Shown here one piece after another: positions 41,730 through 51,586 of a stretch of DNA of 64,000 bases. Under the pieces are notes generated by a model. It ran no database searches. It saw nothing but the letters and a program-made list of their open reading frames with translations, and was not told where the DNA came from. Source of the DNA: Bacteroidota bacterium (GTDB lineage: Bacteria > Bacteroidota > Bacteroidia > Flavobacteriales_D > Crocinitomicaceae); contig JACPUU010000007.1 of NCBI GenBank assembly GCA_016192075.1, positions 248,001-312,000 of the forward strand, written 5' to 3'. The position numbers and the translations under genes are program-made. Position 1 is the first letter of the stretch. Each line of letters starts with the position of its first letter.

Positions 41730-42563
41730 TTAAGAGGCCAGTGCAGCAGCATTTGCAGCTGCCAGACCTAACTGCAATGAGCGGAGCTGGATCTGTGCTT
41801 TATTCAGTTCAACCGTTTTCTGGTTAAGCTGTTTAAGCGTTTTGTTATTCGCATCCTGGGCGCGTTCATAATCTTCTTTAGCTGTGGTATAAGCACCGTC
41901 AAGCATTTTCTGAATGCACTGGCTGGTTGCGTTTTTGGTTTCTTTGTCTACAGACAATGTATCTGCCAGCGTAATTGATTGTGTATATTCCAGCGTGCAG
42001 GCAGCCTCAGATTCCTGGCTGGTAGCCTGTGCTGCAAAGGCCGATTTTAACGCAACCAGGGTCAATGCCACTGCATTATTGGCATCCGTGCCTGCTGTTG
42101 TAATGGTACTTACCAGTTCATCCGAAATCAGCGGATTTTGTGCTTTCTTCCTGACAATGAGATTTGCCAGCCTGTTGATACTTTCAGCTGAATAAATCAA
42201 TTTGCCGATAACACTGTTTACATTCTCTGCAACTGCCTCTGATTTTTCTTTGGCAAGAACCATTTCTGTAAACGCAATCTGCGAGTTTTCAACCAGGTCG
42301 TTTGCGGTTTGAACCACACTGTCAACCAGGTTTTTATTACTTAAAGCCTGTGCCCTGTTCGCATCAGCAGCAGACAGGAAAGCCTGAAATGTTGCCGATT
42401 TTTGAGTCAGTGAATCAACAATGGCCTGCAGCTGTGTTACATTATTTTCAGCATCCTGCACCTGAATGGTCAGCAGATCCAGTTCCTTTTTTTTCTTTTC
42501 GTTGATTCCGTATTTTGCCGGAGTCAACACCGTCATATTGGTTACGAGTGTTTGATTTTTCAT
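41730..42563 (-). CDS. Ala-rich helical protein of the eCIS cluster
   Basis: This 277-residue protein is nearly all helix and coiled coil, rich in Ala, Gln, Asn, Ser ('QVQDAENNVTQLQAIVDSLTQK', 'YERAQDANNKTLKQLNQKTVELNKAQIQL'). It has two tracts of 'NAVALTLVALKSAFAAQATSQ' type. No signal peptide is present. It follows the 731-residue helical protein by 5 bases and both share composition, suggesting a pair of long fibrous parts (tail fibre, collar or internal tube components). Family not recognised. Confidence 0.72.
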   Translation of the reverse strand: MKNQTLVTNMTVLTPAKYGINEKKKKELDLLTIQVQDAENNVTQLQAIVDSLTQKSATFQAFLSAADANRAQALSNKNLVDSVVQTANDLVENSQIAFTEMVLAKEKSEAVAENVNSVIGKLIYSAESINRLANLIVRKKAQNPLISDELVSTITTAGTDANNAVALTLVALKSAFAAQATSQESEAACTLEYTQSITLADTLSVDKETKNATSQCIQKMLDGAYTTAKEDYERAQDANNKTLKQLNQKTVELNKAQIQLRSLQLGLAAANAAALAS

Positions 42564-42568
42564 AATTT

Positions 42569-44764
42569 CTATTTATTAGTTACTGCTTTTTCTTTGTAAA
42601 TAAATGACCGGGTGTCTGCATAAGCTGACAGGGCATTTGTAAACTGAATATTCACACCCTGATTTTCGGTAGAATAAGAAAGTATTACCGGAACATATTT
42701 CTTTTTATCAATCAGTGGATTTCCGAAATTATCCGTAATGGTGTCATCAATAATCAACTGCTGATGGATCAGTGTATAGCCACTCAGCAATTGTTCAACC
42801 TGCCCCTTGATCTCCTTGTCCTTAACCTGTGATAGGTCATAGGTAAGTCCTTTACGTTCCGTTTCATTGATCCGGATTGTTTCTGAATGACCGGCTTTTG
42901 AAATGGTAAAATGGATACCATGTTCTGCTTTTTTGTAGGTAGAAACAGCAAAATGTTTTTTCCGCATGGCGCTGCTGAACCAGTCATACGATGTTTTAAT
43001 ATCCAGTTCCGTATCGCGGTCTTTAAGCACAAACGGTGAGGATTTAGCATAGCTGCCGTCAGTCACCTGTTCTGCCAGGGCAAGATTAAAGAAGAATCCC
43101 GGTTTAATATCTGATTTAACCTGGATCTGATCCATGGCCGCTTTCTTATTTTTTTGATTTTCTGCCAGGTCTGCTTTTTTTAGCCGGAGAACAGCCTTCT
43201 CTGCCTTGAGCTGCTGTTCCAGTTTTTGCAGTTCAGCATCCAACGCCGGTGTTCTTTCTGCATGTGCCTGATTCACCTCAATCTGAACAAGCAACGAATT
43301 TATAAGCGTATTGCATGAAACAATATCCGCTTCATCCTGCATAATTGCCGGATCATATTTCTCCGCAATTTCTTCCCGTTTCTGTACTTCATCTTCAATC
43401 CTGCGGAGGCCCCTTTCAGTAAGCAGACCTTCAATCAAATCGGTATTATCCGGAAGAAACATGCACCTGTATTCAACCTTGAACTGTTTGTCTTCAACCA
43501 GCGCAAATTCCAGCACTTGTCCTTTGTTGCCCGCAGTATCAACCGGAATTGTTACAACATTAATGGCAGCATGTTCGGGACTGCTTAGTTCATTTGTCAA
43601 AACAAAACTCGCCGATGGTGCTGTTAAATAATCGTCAAAATTATTAAGCGCTTTTTTGTACTGCTCTGTAAATACCGCCATAACAAATATGACATAACTT
43701 TCACCCATTTCCATTGCCTCATTATCGGTATCATACAAATCAGACGTAAAAATTTCTTTTACTATTTTATTCAATCCTGCCTTGCTGTTGTGCGGAATCT
43801 GGATGTACTGTCTTTTCATTTCTTTAAGAACAAGATCCTCTGCCCTTGCTATTGAAAAGGTTGATTTTTTACTGTCTTTTACCAGCATAATGTAGTAATC
43901 ACTTACCGGACAATTGTGATACTTTTTTAATTCAGGGCTGGTAAAAAACGGATTCAGGTAATTGTCAAATGATACAGTGTAACTGTAATCCGGTCCTTTT
44001 GTTCTGGTTGGTACTGTAAGCAGGTTAAGATTCAGCTGTTTGATACTGAGCAGGTATGCTGCCTGGGAGGCAAAATATTCTGTATTAATATCCTCCAGAT
44101 CACCTTCAGCTTTTTTCTCTGCCACACAAGACAGCGCAAGGGAAGCATTTTCAGACGCCATCACAGCCGCTGTAGCATCAAATTGCGAACTCACAACAGA
44201 CAAGAGGTTAGAAACAGCTGAACTGGTTGCTTTTGATTTATCTGCCACGGTAGATGCTGATACTTCTGCCGTCATGGAAGAAGCCTCCATGGCAAGCTGC
44301 GATGTATACTCTGCACTGAAAGCCGTATCATTCATGAGGGTATTAACCTCGTTTGCCAATTCATAAATCTGGCTTCCAAAATCACCGGCATTCAGCATGT
44401 TGAGCACACTGCCCATATCACTTGCAAGGCGCAAAACCGCATTGGCTGCAAGCTGCACATTGGCAGCTGCAACAGAGGTGTTAGTCACCGTTTGTGCAAC
44501 ATATTGTTTTTCCTGCGTGGCAGAATCAAATAAATTGGTTGCTATGTTGTTATTGGTTACAGCTTTTTCTTTTACCTGCTGCTGAAAATCATAGGTAATG
44601 CCCACTGCATCCAGTTTTTCCTGCGCGGTAATTTTTGCACCCTGCGCGTAATAGAGTGTGAACATAGCTGCATTCAGCTGAGCCCCCATTTTGTTTTGTT
44701 CCAACTCCTGGCTCTGAAGTGATGCCACTACGCTGGAATTCAAATTTTCGTTATACGAATTCAT
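42569..44764 (-). CDS. Large Ala-rich helical protein of the eCIS cluster
   Basis: This 731-residue protein begins with about 230 residues of Ala/Ser-rich helix ('AAANVQLAANAVLRLASDMG', 'FSAEYTSQLAMEASSMTAEV'). A globular middle follows ('YSYTVSFDNYLNPFFTSPELKK', 'YYIMLVKDSKKSTFSIARAEDL'), then a coiled coil at about 460-550 ('TPALDAELQKLEQQLKAEKAVLRLKK') and a C-terminal mixed domain. No family is recognised. It follows the tape-measure gene by 116 bases. The long rod-plus-head layout would suit a fibre or an internal core protein; this is inference. Confidence 0.7.
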   Translation of the reverse strand: MNSYNENLNSSVVASLQSQELEQNKMGAQLNAAMFTLYYAQGAKITAQEKLDAVGITYDFQQQVKEKAVTNNNIATNLFDSATQEKQYVAQTVTNTSVAAANVQLAANAVLRLASDMGSVLNMLNAGDFGSQIYELANEVNTLMNDTAFSAEYTSQLAMEASSMTAEVSASTVADKSKATSSAVSNLLSVVSSQFDATAAVMASENASLALSCVAEKKAEGDLEDINTEYFASQAAYLLSIKQLNLNLLTVPTRTKGPDYSYTVSFDNYLNPFFTSPELKKYHNCPVSDYYIMLVKDSKKSTFSIARAEDLVLKEMKRQYIQIPHNSKAGLNKIVKEIFTSDLYDTDNEAMEMGESYVIFVMAVFTEQYKKALNNFDDYLTAPSASFVLTNELSSPEHAAINVVTIPVDTAGNKGQVLEFALVEDKQFKVEYRCMFLPDNTDLIEGLLTERGLRRIEDEVQKREEIAEKYDPAIMQDEADIVSCNTLINSLLVQIEVNQAHAERTPALDAELQKLEQQLKAEKAVLRLKKADLAENQKNKKAAMDQIQVKSDIKPGFFFNLALAEQVTDGSYAKSSPFVLKDRDTELDIKTSYDWFSSAMRKKHFAVSTYKKAEHGIHFTISKAGHSETIRINETERKGLTYDLSQVKDKEIKGQVEQLLSGYTLIHQQLIIDDTITDNFGNPLIDKKKYVPVILSYSTENQGVNIQFTNALSAYADTRSFIYKEKAVTNK

Positions 44765-44880
44765 AGTTAAATTATTTAAATTGTTTATTGATTCACGTTT
44801 GCTATCAAAGAATTGACAAGCCTTAACTGCTGTCCATGTTCTGAGAATTTTTTGTTAATTTCATACTTGTTGTTTTTGGT

Positions 44881-47800
44881 TTAGTAAGGCCACGTTACAT
44901 GCAGCGGTTTATTCATCCAGGGATAATTAATGATGGAAAATGAAAACGGCGACTTGTGAATCAGAATATCGTAGGCCCTTTTTTCCACAATCAGTTCCCA
45001 CTTGTCATCAGTCTCAAATAAAATTCCATCTCTGACCAGCCAGTTTCCTCTGAAGCCATAAACGGAGCAATCACCTATTGCGGGCCAGTGCCCGATAATT
45101 GCACGAATCAACCCTTCAATCATGGTTTTATGCTGATCGGTAATCGCAATCTCGTCGTATACCGGATCAGTCTGCCGTAGACCGCACAGTACTTTGTTAA
45201 GCGGAAGCAGTGATTCTTCGGTCCGCGTTAAACCGGTAGCCACATGCTGTAAAAAATGAACGGCGCTCATTTGTGCCTGATTGTTCGTGAATTTTCGATC
45301 CGTTAGTAATCCCAGGCGTTCAAAAAGTAAAGAAACGTAACCACTGACCAGTACCAGACCGGCATTTTTCACAGCTACTCCGGTTCTTTTTTCAAGCGTT
45401 GCTGCCTGTTTTTTAAAGTCCTGCGATGCGCGTTTTAAAACAGTTGGAGTCGTCACAACAGCAGACGTTTCCTGTTCACGCTCTAACAAACTTTCCAGCG
45501 AAACCTGGATGGCAGCCGGCAAATGGTACCGGTGCTTGTGAAGATCGTGCAGAAAATTCTTTTTTACGCGTTTGCTTATTCCAGGCAGATCCCAAAGAAT
45601 TTCGGTAATCAAACGGTCGGTCGAAACAAGTCGCCAGTTATTGACAGACCATGCTTTCAGTAGTTTACGGAATAAGATAAACTGCAATTCACTGCTGCTG
45701 ATATCGCTGAATGAAATGTGTGAAAAAGCAGCATACAATTTATGCAGCATTTCGACAGAGGCCTGCCTGCTTCTGTCTGAATTTGTGATGCAATGTGTCA
45801 GCTTTTCAAAACCAAGATGTTCGTGCAGTCTCTTCACCTGTATCGTATCCGGGTTTGCATTTCTCATGGTGTCAGATAACAATTTTGGATACGCAGCCAC
45901 TACGCTGGTTATCCAATAGGTCATGGTATGATTTTCAGCTTGCTCAAACCACGATGGCAGTTCGCCGGTCAGAACAATTGTTTCAAAAAACGCTCCCAGT
46001 AATTTGGCCTGATCCAGTTTTAAGATCCATTCCGGATCAGCTGTATGTGCAGGAGAATCAAGCGGAATATCGGGCATTAATTCCACGAGCACTTCTTTTA
46101 ATCCGGAGGTAAGCAGGTTCTTGTTTTTTTCAAGCAGCCTGGCTAAATCAACGGCGGTTATTCCATCTTCCATACGAATCCGGTTTAGTACTTTTTTTAC
46201 CAACTCTTTCAGGTTGACAGATGGCCTGCCATCTGCGCGGGTCTCCAACCATATACAGGTCCAAAAATGCAAATGCAGTTCTGTTGTCAAATGCCCCAGA
46301 CCTATTTTTGCGAGGAATGCATGCAGCGCCAGGACGGATTGTATTTTTTGCTTCAGTGACAGGCCTGCATCACAACTGAGCTGCTCACCCAGCTGATCAA
46401 CCGGAATAACCGATGCCAGTGCAGAAAGCTCATTGTCCAGTTCAGGCATTTCTGCAATTATCCGGCGAAGGCCGACAGGTTTATTTGCCAGTAATAACAC
46501 CACCAATTCCGAAAAACGGTACGGTGATTTACCACTTTCAAAAAATGACGGTCCCTCTTTCAGGCACTGATCAACCAAATCTGACAGAACCACCGCATTA
46601 CGATCTGCTTTTGTTTTTTTCTCTTTTTGAGCCGATCCGGCAACTCTGTTCCCGCTCCATTTATCGGTCACTGCCGGGGTAAACGAAAAGCCCAGCCGAT
46701 ACGCTGCCGATTTTAAGAATAGATCACGCAGCACGGTTTGATTACCTTTGTGTAAATCATACCGCAGCAAACAAGTCCAGAAAATCTCTTTCAGAACAAT
46801 GCGCTGATCAGCCTGATTTTTTTTCTTGCTTAACGATGCTTCAATCAATGCACTCTCAACCAGTTCAGCCAGAAGTGATTTTCCGCCTTTCAAAAAATAC
46901 TCCAGTAACTTTTCGGATTCGGTCTGATTTTTTTCTCTGAATTTTATAAACAGCGGATGGTAAAAATTACATTTGAGGTAATGCATCAGTTCAGTCCGTT
47001 TGCCGCTACCCCTCATTCGTTTCAAGACAGTTTCAATGCTGAACGGTGATTCTGAAATTTTTTGTTTTGCTGTTGGATTTATGCGTTTGATGTTCGCAGA
47101 AAGTACCCCTGCCCCATCTATCTTAGCATCAATGCATACCTCACTGAAAATCTGCTGCGCATTTTCATGCATGGATGCAGGCAGACGTTTCACTACCACA
47201 TTAACCAGTTTTACCAGGAACTGACTACTACTAAGATCAGGCTCAAAAAGCAATTGCTTCAACGCTGCCGGCAACAGGTGTTGCAATAACATGGCCGGAA
47301 CCGAAGCCCCGGTATTTTTGCAAAAAGCTGAAAGTGCCTGGTGAAAAGAGACGATCAGGCTTGCATGCGGCACCACTGATTTTTTTAGTAATTCAAGAAT
47401 AGGAAAATCATCTGCGAACGACCCCATTATTTTTTCAAGTCTTTTTTTATGTCGATACTGCTTCAAAATAACCAGGGCATCCGCAGGGCCATACATCAGG
47501 TAATCACGTACCAATGCTTTTAGTGATTTTTCAGTTGAAGTCCCTAACGTTTTCGATTGTATGAGTTGATCGAGTATGTGATACAAATCTGCCTGATAAA
47601 CCGTTCCGATTTTCTGCTCAATCTGCTTACGCTGCAGTGAAACCAACTGATCAACATACGCTACAGCCTGCGCTGATTTAACAGACCCAGGTACCTCAGC
47701 AACAAGTAAATCGCTGAGCATTTCCGATTTGCTCAGACCAAGACTTGTTGCAAGCTCAGAAACTGCAAAGTCTGTAAATGATTTTACAGAAATTTCAGAT

Positions 47801-49077
47801 TGGCTCTGTTCCATAAAAAAAATGATCCCCAGCTGCCAGAGCTGTTTTTGATCGGGCAACCGATCAGCCTGTTTTAACAAGACACTCAGAAAAGAAATAC
47901 ATGCCACATACGATTCAGCATTTGTACCGGCAAGTTCTGTCAAAACCAATTCAAGTGACTTTTCATTCAAACTGGCGACACTGCCCACCAGTTTTTCAGG
48001 TGTTGATGCCAACCTGGCAATCAGCTGGCGAAAACGCACCGGGTTTTGACGCGCCAGGTTAACTACAAACTCATTGAACTCAAACCGGTCGTGCAATGAA
48101 ACACAACGGCCGGCATCTGTAAAATACGTTTCAAGCAATTTCCAGTATTCTTCTTCCGTTACAGATTTACCCGCTTCAACAGGTGATTCAACCAGGCTTT
48201 CTTCTGTCAGCAATTTAATGATTTTGAAAAACGTACTTTTCACTGATGAATTTTCTGCCACCTGATCAACAGCCCGCTCAATCAGCTTCAGCAATTCCTC
48301 GTACGTCATGTTATAGTGATCTGCCATTTGCCGGATATTGCTTCGCATAAAAGCCACTTTGTTGAAAATGGTTCCGCGCTCAATGAGCAAATGATTCAAA
48401 ATCCAGAGCCAGAGATTCTTCTTAAAATCAAGGCTTCCGGTGTGCACCAGGTTTTCTTTAACCTGGATGTGAATGAGCTCTTTTGAAAATTCAGTAATCT
48501 GCGTATAATTATCCGGTTCAAGGCCACGAATTATTTTGCGCAGATTTGGTTCACTCAGTTGCCAGGCAATGCGTTTCCGTACATTTTCATGTGTCACGCC
48601 AACCTGCCGGATCATTGCAATGGTATTGGTTAAATTGTGCTGTAGCTGAAGCGCCATCAGTTCATTAACTGTTCCGTCTGCCGCTTTATAATTCCAACCG
48701 CCAACACCATTCATCAGAAAAAAACGGAGCTGATCAAGGTGCGAACCATCGCTGCTGAGTATTTCAATTTTGTTATCGGTTGCTGCTGCTGTGAGAATAA
48801 GTTCAATCAATTTTTCACGCAGCTGGCTCCTGATTTTCAGCGCAAGATCTGTCTCCAGGTTATCAAGCGCTATTTCTCCCAAATCCAGTTCCAGCGAATT
48901 AATTTTCCAGGTTTGTTCATCCGGACACAATTCATCAAAAACTTCAGCGAGTTCACGCTGCAGCATAATTTTACTCCACGCACTTAAACGCCGCTGCAAA
49001 TCAGTGGCATCGTCTTTCTGATCCAGCGAAGTATTCCATTTAAACCTCGATACGATATGTTTTCCGCCGCTATACAT
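44881..49077 (-). CDS. eCIS tape-measure protein
   Basis: This 1398-residue, mostly helical protein resembles the Bacteroidota contractile-injection tape-measure family (Afp14 position). The N-terminal block has 'RFKWNTSLDQKDDATDLQRRLSAWSK' and 'WKINSLELDLGEIALDNLETDL'. Long repeats of helix-loop pieces run through the body, and the end has 'FRGNWLVRDGILFETDDKWEL' and 'IINYPWMNKPLHVTWPY'. A tape measure sets tube length and must be packed in the tube. It overlaps the gp7-like gene by 8 bases. Confidence 0.88.
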   Translation of the reverse strand: MYSGGKHIVSRFKWNTSLDQKDDATDLQRRLSAWSKIMLQRELAEVFDELCPDEQTWKINSLELDLGEIALDNLETDLALKIRSQLREKLIELILTAAATDNKIEILSSDGSHLDQLRFFLMNGVGGWNYKAADGTVNELMALQLQHNLTNTIAMIRQVGVTHENVRKRIAWQLSEPNLRKIIRGLEPDNYTQITEFSKELIHIQVKENLVHTGSLDFKKNLWLWILNHLLIERGTIFNKVAFMRSNIRQMADHYNMTYEELLKLIERAVDQVAENSSVKSTFFKIIKLLTEESLVESPVEAGKSVTEEEYWKLLETYFTDAGRCVSLHDRFEFNEFVVNLARQNPVRFRQLIARLASTPEKLVGSVASLNEKSLELVLTELAGTNAESYVACISFLSVLLKQADRLPDQKQLWQLGIIFFMEQSQSEISVKSFTDFAVSELATSLGLSKSEMLSDLLVAEVPGSVKSAQAVAYVDQLVSLQRKQIEQKIGTVYQADLYHILDQLIQSKTLGTSTEKSLKALVRDYLMYGPADALVILKQYRHKKRLEKIMGSFADDFPILELLKKSVVPHASLIVSFHQALSAFCKNTGASVPAMLLQHLLPAALKQLLFEPDLSSSQFLVKLVNVVVKRLPASMHENAQQIFSEVCIDAKIDGAGVLSANIKRINPTAKQKISESPFSIETVLKRMRGSGKRTELMHYLKCNFYHPLFIKFREKNQTESEKLLEYFLKGGKSLLAELVESALIEASLSKKKNQADQRIVLKEIFWTCLLRYDLHKGNQTVLRDLFLKSAAYRLGFSFTPAVTDKWSGNRVAGSAQKEKKTKADRNAVVLSDLVDQCLKEGPSFFESGKSPYRFSELVVLLLANKPVGLRRIIAEMPELDNELSALASVIPVDQLGEQLSCDAGLSLKQKIQSVLALHAFLAKIGLGHLTTELHLHFWTCIWLETRADGRPSVNLKELVKKVLNRIRMEDGITAVDLARLLEKNKNLLTSGLKEVLVELMPDIPLDSPAHTADPEWILKLDQAKLLGAFFETIVLTGELPSWFEQAENHTMTYWITSVVAAYPKLLSDTMRNANPDTIQVKRLHEHLGFEKLTHCITNSDRSRQASVEMLHKLYAAFSHISFSDISSSELQFILFRKLLKAWSVNNWRLVSTDRLITEILWDLPGISKRVKKNFLHDLHKHRYHLPAAIQVSLESLLEREQETSAVVTTPTVLKRASQDFKKQAATLEKRTGVAVKNAGLVLVSGYVSLLFERLGLLTDRKFTNNQAQMSAVHFLQHVATGLTRTEESLLPLNKVLCGLRQTDPVYDEIAITDQHKTMIEGLIRAIIGHWPAIGDCSVYGFRGNWLVRDGILFETDDKWELIVEKRAYDILIHKSPFSFSIINYPWMNKPLHVTWPY

Positions 49078-51586
49078 CTGTTGTAAAATTCAGCGGGTTT
49101 AATTGCTCTGTCAGGTCCACTGCGGCCTGGGTCAGCAAATCAGTGTTAAAAACATATCCGTGTTTAAAAATCAGTGTATTGTGATAATTTACAAATGCCG
49201 GAATGATTGTTGCCAGGTTGTCAACACTTACCAGTGCGGTTGCAGCTGAAGTGTATGCGGGCAGACTGGTTTGCAGAAAATAATTCAACCGGTTCCGGAA
49301 AGCGGCGGTGGTAAAAGGCTGAATAAAATCAGGCAAAAGAATAACCACATCATACTGAAAAAGCGGTTTCTGCGCATAAGCATTTCCCTGCGCATCCAAA
49401 GCCTGCATCAGCAGATTTGTCTCTACGAAAATAACGCCGCGTCTTTCTTCAATCATCCAGCAGGCTACGTTCCGGAGCAACTCTGAAGCCGGGTTAGTTT
49501 CAGGATTTTTTGCATCCCCATCATCGTGACCAAACTCATCTGCCAGGTAATTGTGATAGGCTGGTCTCAACCCAAAAAGCAGGCAAAGTTTTAATTCGAT
49601 GGCTGAAAAATTAATAAAATCCTGCTCCGTTAATTTTTCCATTTTGTTCACATGATCGGTGTTAAAAATGAAATCGTGTTCGGTGTCTGACTGAAGGATC
49701 AGTTTATCCGAAATGCTTTTATGCAGCCGCTTGTCTTCACCTGGGTCATTTTCATTCAGTCCCTTGATTTTATAGGCCCCCAGGAAATTCCAGGCTTTTT
49801 GGCGGTAATACGACAACAAACCTAAATTCTGCAAATACAGGCTTTTAAAAATCACCCGGTCTTTCTGACTTTCGCCGGCGTATACCGAACCGTCAATCAG
49901 CGCATCTATTACAAGGGGCGATTCACCATGGCGGGCCAGCAAATGATCCAGCATTTCATTTCTGCGCTGTAAATTCAGTTGCTGATCTTCCATGAGCTGC
50001 ATCAGTCCTCTGACGTAGGCATTGTATGGGTCCAGCTTGTATGACTCCCAACTGGTGCTGTCAAGTTCTGTTTCAGTTACAAGTTCATAACTGAAATTAA
50101 AAACAGTGTTATCTTTTAAAATCGGACGAATAAACGGAACATCATACAGCGAGCGGTAAAAGTAGGTGGGTGAAAAAACTTCAAACGGTACCGGATATTC
50201 CGGGTGGTCTTTTTCATAATGACTCTTGAGCGCATAAAATCTGCGGTTGTCAGAAGTGGCAGCAATCAATGGATTTTTGAAGGAGAACAATTTGTCCACG
50301 TTAGCCAGTTGTGCAAACTGATTTGCCAGCAGCTGATCAAAAAGCGTCAGGTATCCCCTGAGTTGCCTGGACTGCGCTACCTGGTAATCACTTGCCGCTG
50401 ATTCAACAGCATAGGTTCCGGTTCCAAAAATTTCAGGCATGGTATTCTGGATCGAATAATAACTGCTGATATCCCTGTACTTACCCTGTGGTATCTCTGC
50501 TGCAAAATCGGCCCTGCTGCCATAAACCAGGTCCTCATTCAGGTGGGTGATCTGGTCAGTCACCGTAAACGGATCTGTGGTATTAACCACGGCAATCGTT
50601 TCGCCTTTGCAAACGATGGACAGGTTGCCGGATAAAACCGATTTCATGACATCCAGTACAATGACTTGTCCCTTCTTACCCTTCAGGTCTTTTGACGTGG
50701 TTCCATCCTGGATAAAGCCGGCTACAGAACAATTCAAAACACCTGTTACGGTTTCAATCAACTGAATTACCTCAGCCATTTTTACCGTGTATTTGATTTC
50801 ACCGAGTGCTTCGTCTGAAATCCATCCGTTCTCAAGCCGCGGACCATTATACAATGTATCAGCGGTTATGCCCTGCGCTTCCAGTTCATGGTATCCGATT
50901 GGTTTTACAGCGGGAAAAACAGCGTCATTTATTTTTTGCTGCAATTGATTCAGTACGGTGTAAACATCTGTGGCTTTTTCAATTTCAATCTGGCCGGACA
51001 TCAGCCACAGGTTTGGTGTCAGAAAAACCGGTTTTTCAAAAAACTCAGCAACGTTTCTGGATTTGTTCAGGTAATAAAACGCGGCCTCACAAATTAAATT
51101 GGCAGCTACCAGGGCTTCGGCAAGAATGGCTTTGTTGTTTGCTACTGACGGATCCACTATCAGATTGCGGGTAAGTGTATAATCAAGCAGCAGCCAAACC
51201 TGGTATACACCTGCTTTTGCAGAATCTGCCTCAACAATGGCGTTGACAACCCCGCTTACACCATCCACCACGTATTTTCTGTAATCATTCAGCGTGACCG
51301 GTGCCGTTGTAAGAATCTCTGACGGAAGGTAAAACTGATTTTCTGTTTCCAGTTTTCCATTGCGCCGTGTGAGAATATCCTTCACCGAAAAATCGTTGCA
51401 ATACCCCAATTCTGTGAGTGCAAAACAAACCTGGTCAAGAATAGTAATACCCGGATCACTGGCATTTAAATTGGTCCACTGGTTACCACTTTTTTCCTGA
51501 ATGTATGCCAATGCCTGTTCTTTCAGCAACTCAAAATTCTGATTCACCGGCAGTGCAACATCGGATATGTGATAAACCGTACTCAT
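49070..51586 (-). CDS. eCIS baseplate protein (gp7/Afp12-like)
   Basis: This 838-residue protein lies exactly at the Afp12/PVC12 position between the gp6-like and tape-measure genes. It starts 'VYHISDVALPVNQNFELLKEQALAYIQEKSG' (shown for its position) and includes 'NLNASDPGITILDQVCFALTELGYCNDF', a phrase conserved in contractile baseplate wedges of Bacteroidota. The body is mixed alpha/beta. It forms part of the baseplate wedge with gp6- and gp25-like proteins. It overlaps both neighbours (4 and 8 bases). Confidence 0.85.
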   Translation of the reverse strand: MSTVYHISDVALPVNQNFELLKEQALAYIQEKSGNQWTNLNASDPGITILDQVCFALTELGYCNDFSVKDILTRRNGKLETENQFYLPSEILTTAPVTLNDYRKYVVDGVSGVVNAIVEADSAKAGVYQVWLLLDYTLTRNLIVDPSVANNKAILAEALVAANLICEAAFYYLNKSRNVAEFFEKPVFLTPNLWLMSGQIEIEKATDVYTVLNQLQQKINDAVFPAVKPIGYHELEAQGITADTLYNGPRLENGWISDEALGEIKYTVKMAEVIQLIETVTGVLNCSVAGFIQDGTTSKDLKGKKGQVIVLDVMKSVLSGNLSIVCKGETIAVVNTTDPFTVTDQITHLNEDLVYGSRADFAAEIPQGKYRDISSYYSIQNTMPEIFGTGTYAVESAASDYQVAQSRQLRGYLTLFDQLLANQFAQLANVDKLFSFKNPLIAATSDNRRFYALKSHYEKDHPEYPVPFEVFSPTYFYRSLYDVPFIRPILKDNTVFNFSYELVTETELDSTSWESYKLDPYNAYVRGLMQLMEDQQLNLQRRNEMLDHLLARHGESPLVIDALIDGSVYAGESQKDRVIFKSLYLQNLGLLSYYRQKAWNFLGAYKIKGLNENDPGEDKRLHKSISDKLILQSDTEHDFIFNTDHVNKMEKLTEQDFINFSAIELKLCLLFGLRPAYHNYLADEFGHDDGDAKNPETNPASELLRNVACWMIEERRGVIFVETNLLMQALDAQGNAYAQKPLFQYDVVILLPDFIQPFTTAAFRNRLNYFLQTSLPAYTSAATALVSVDNLATIIPAFVNYHNTLIFKHGYVFNTDLLTQAAVDLTEQLNPLNFTTDV

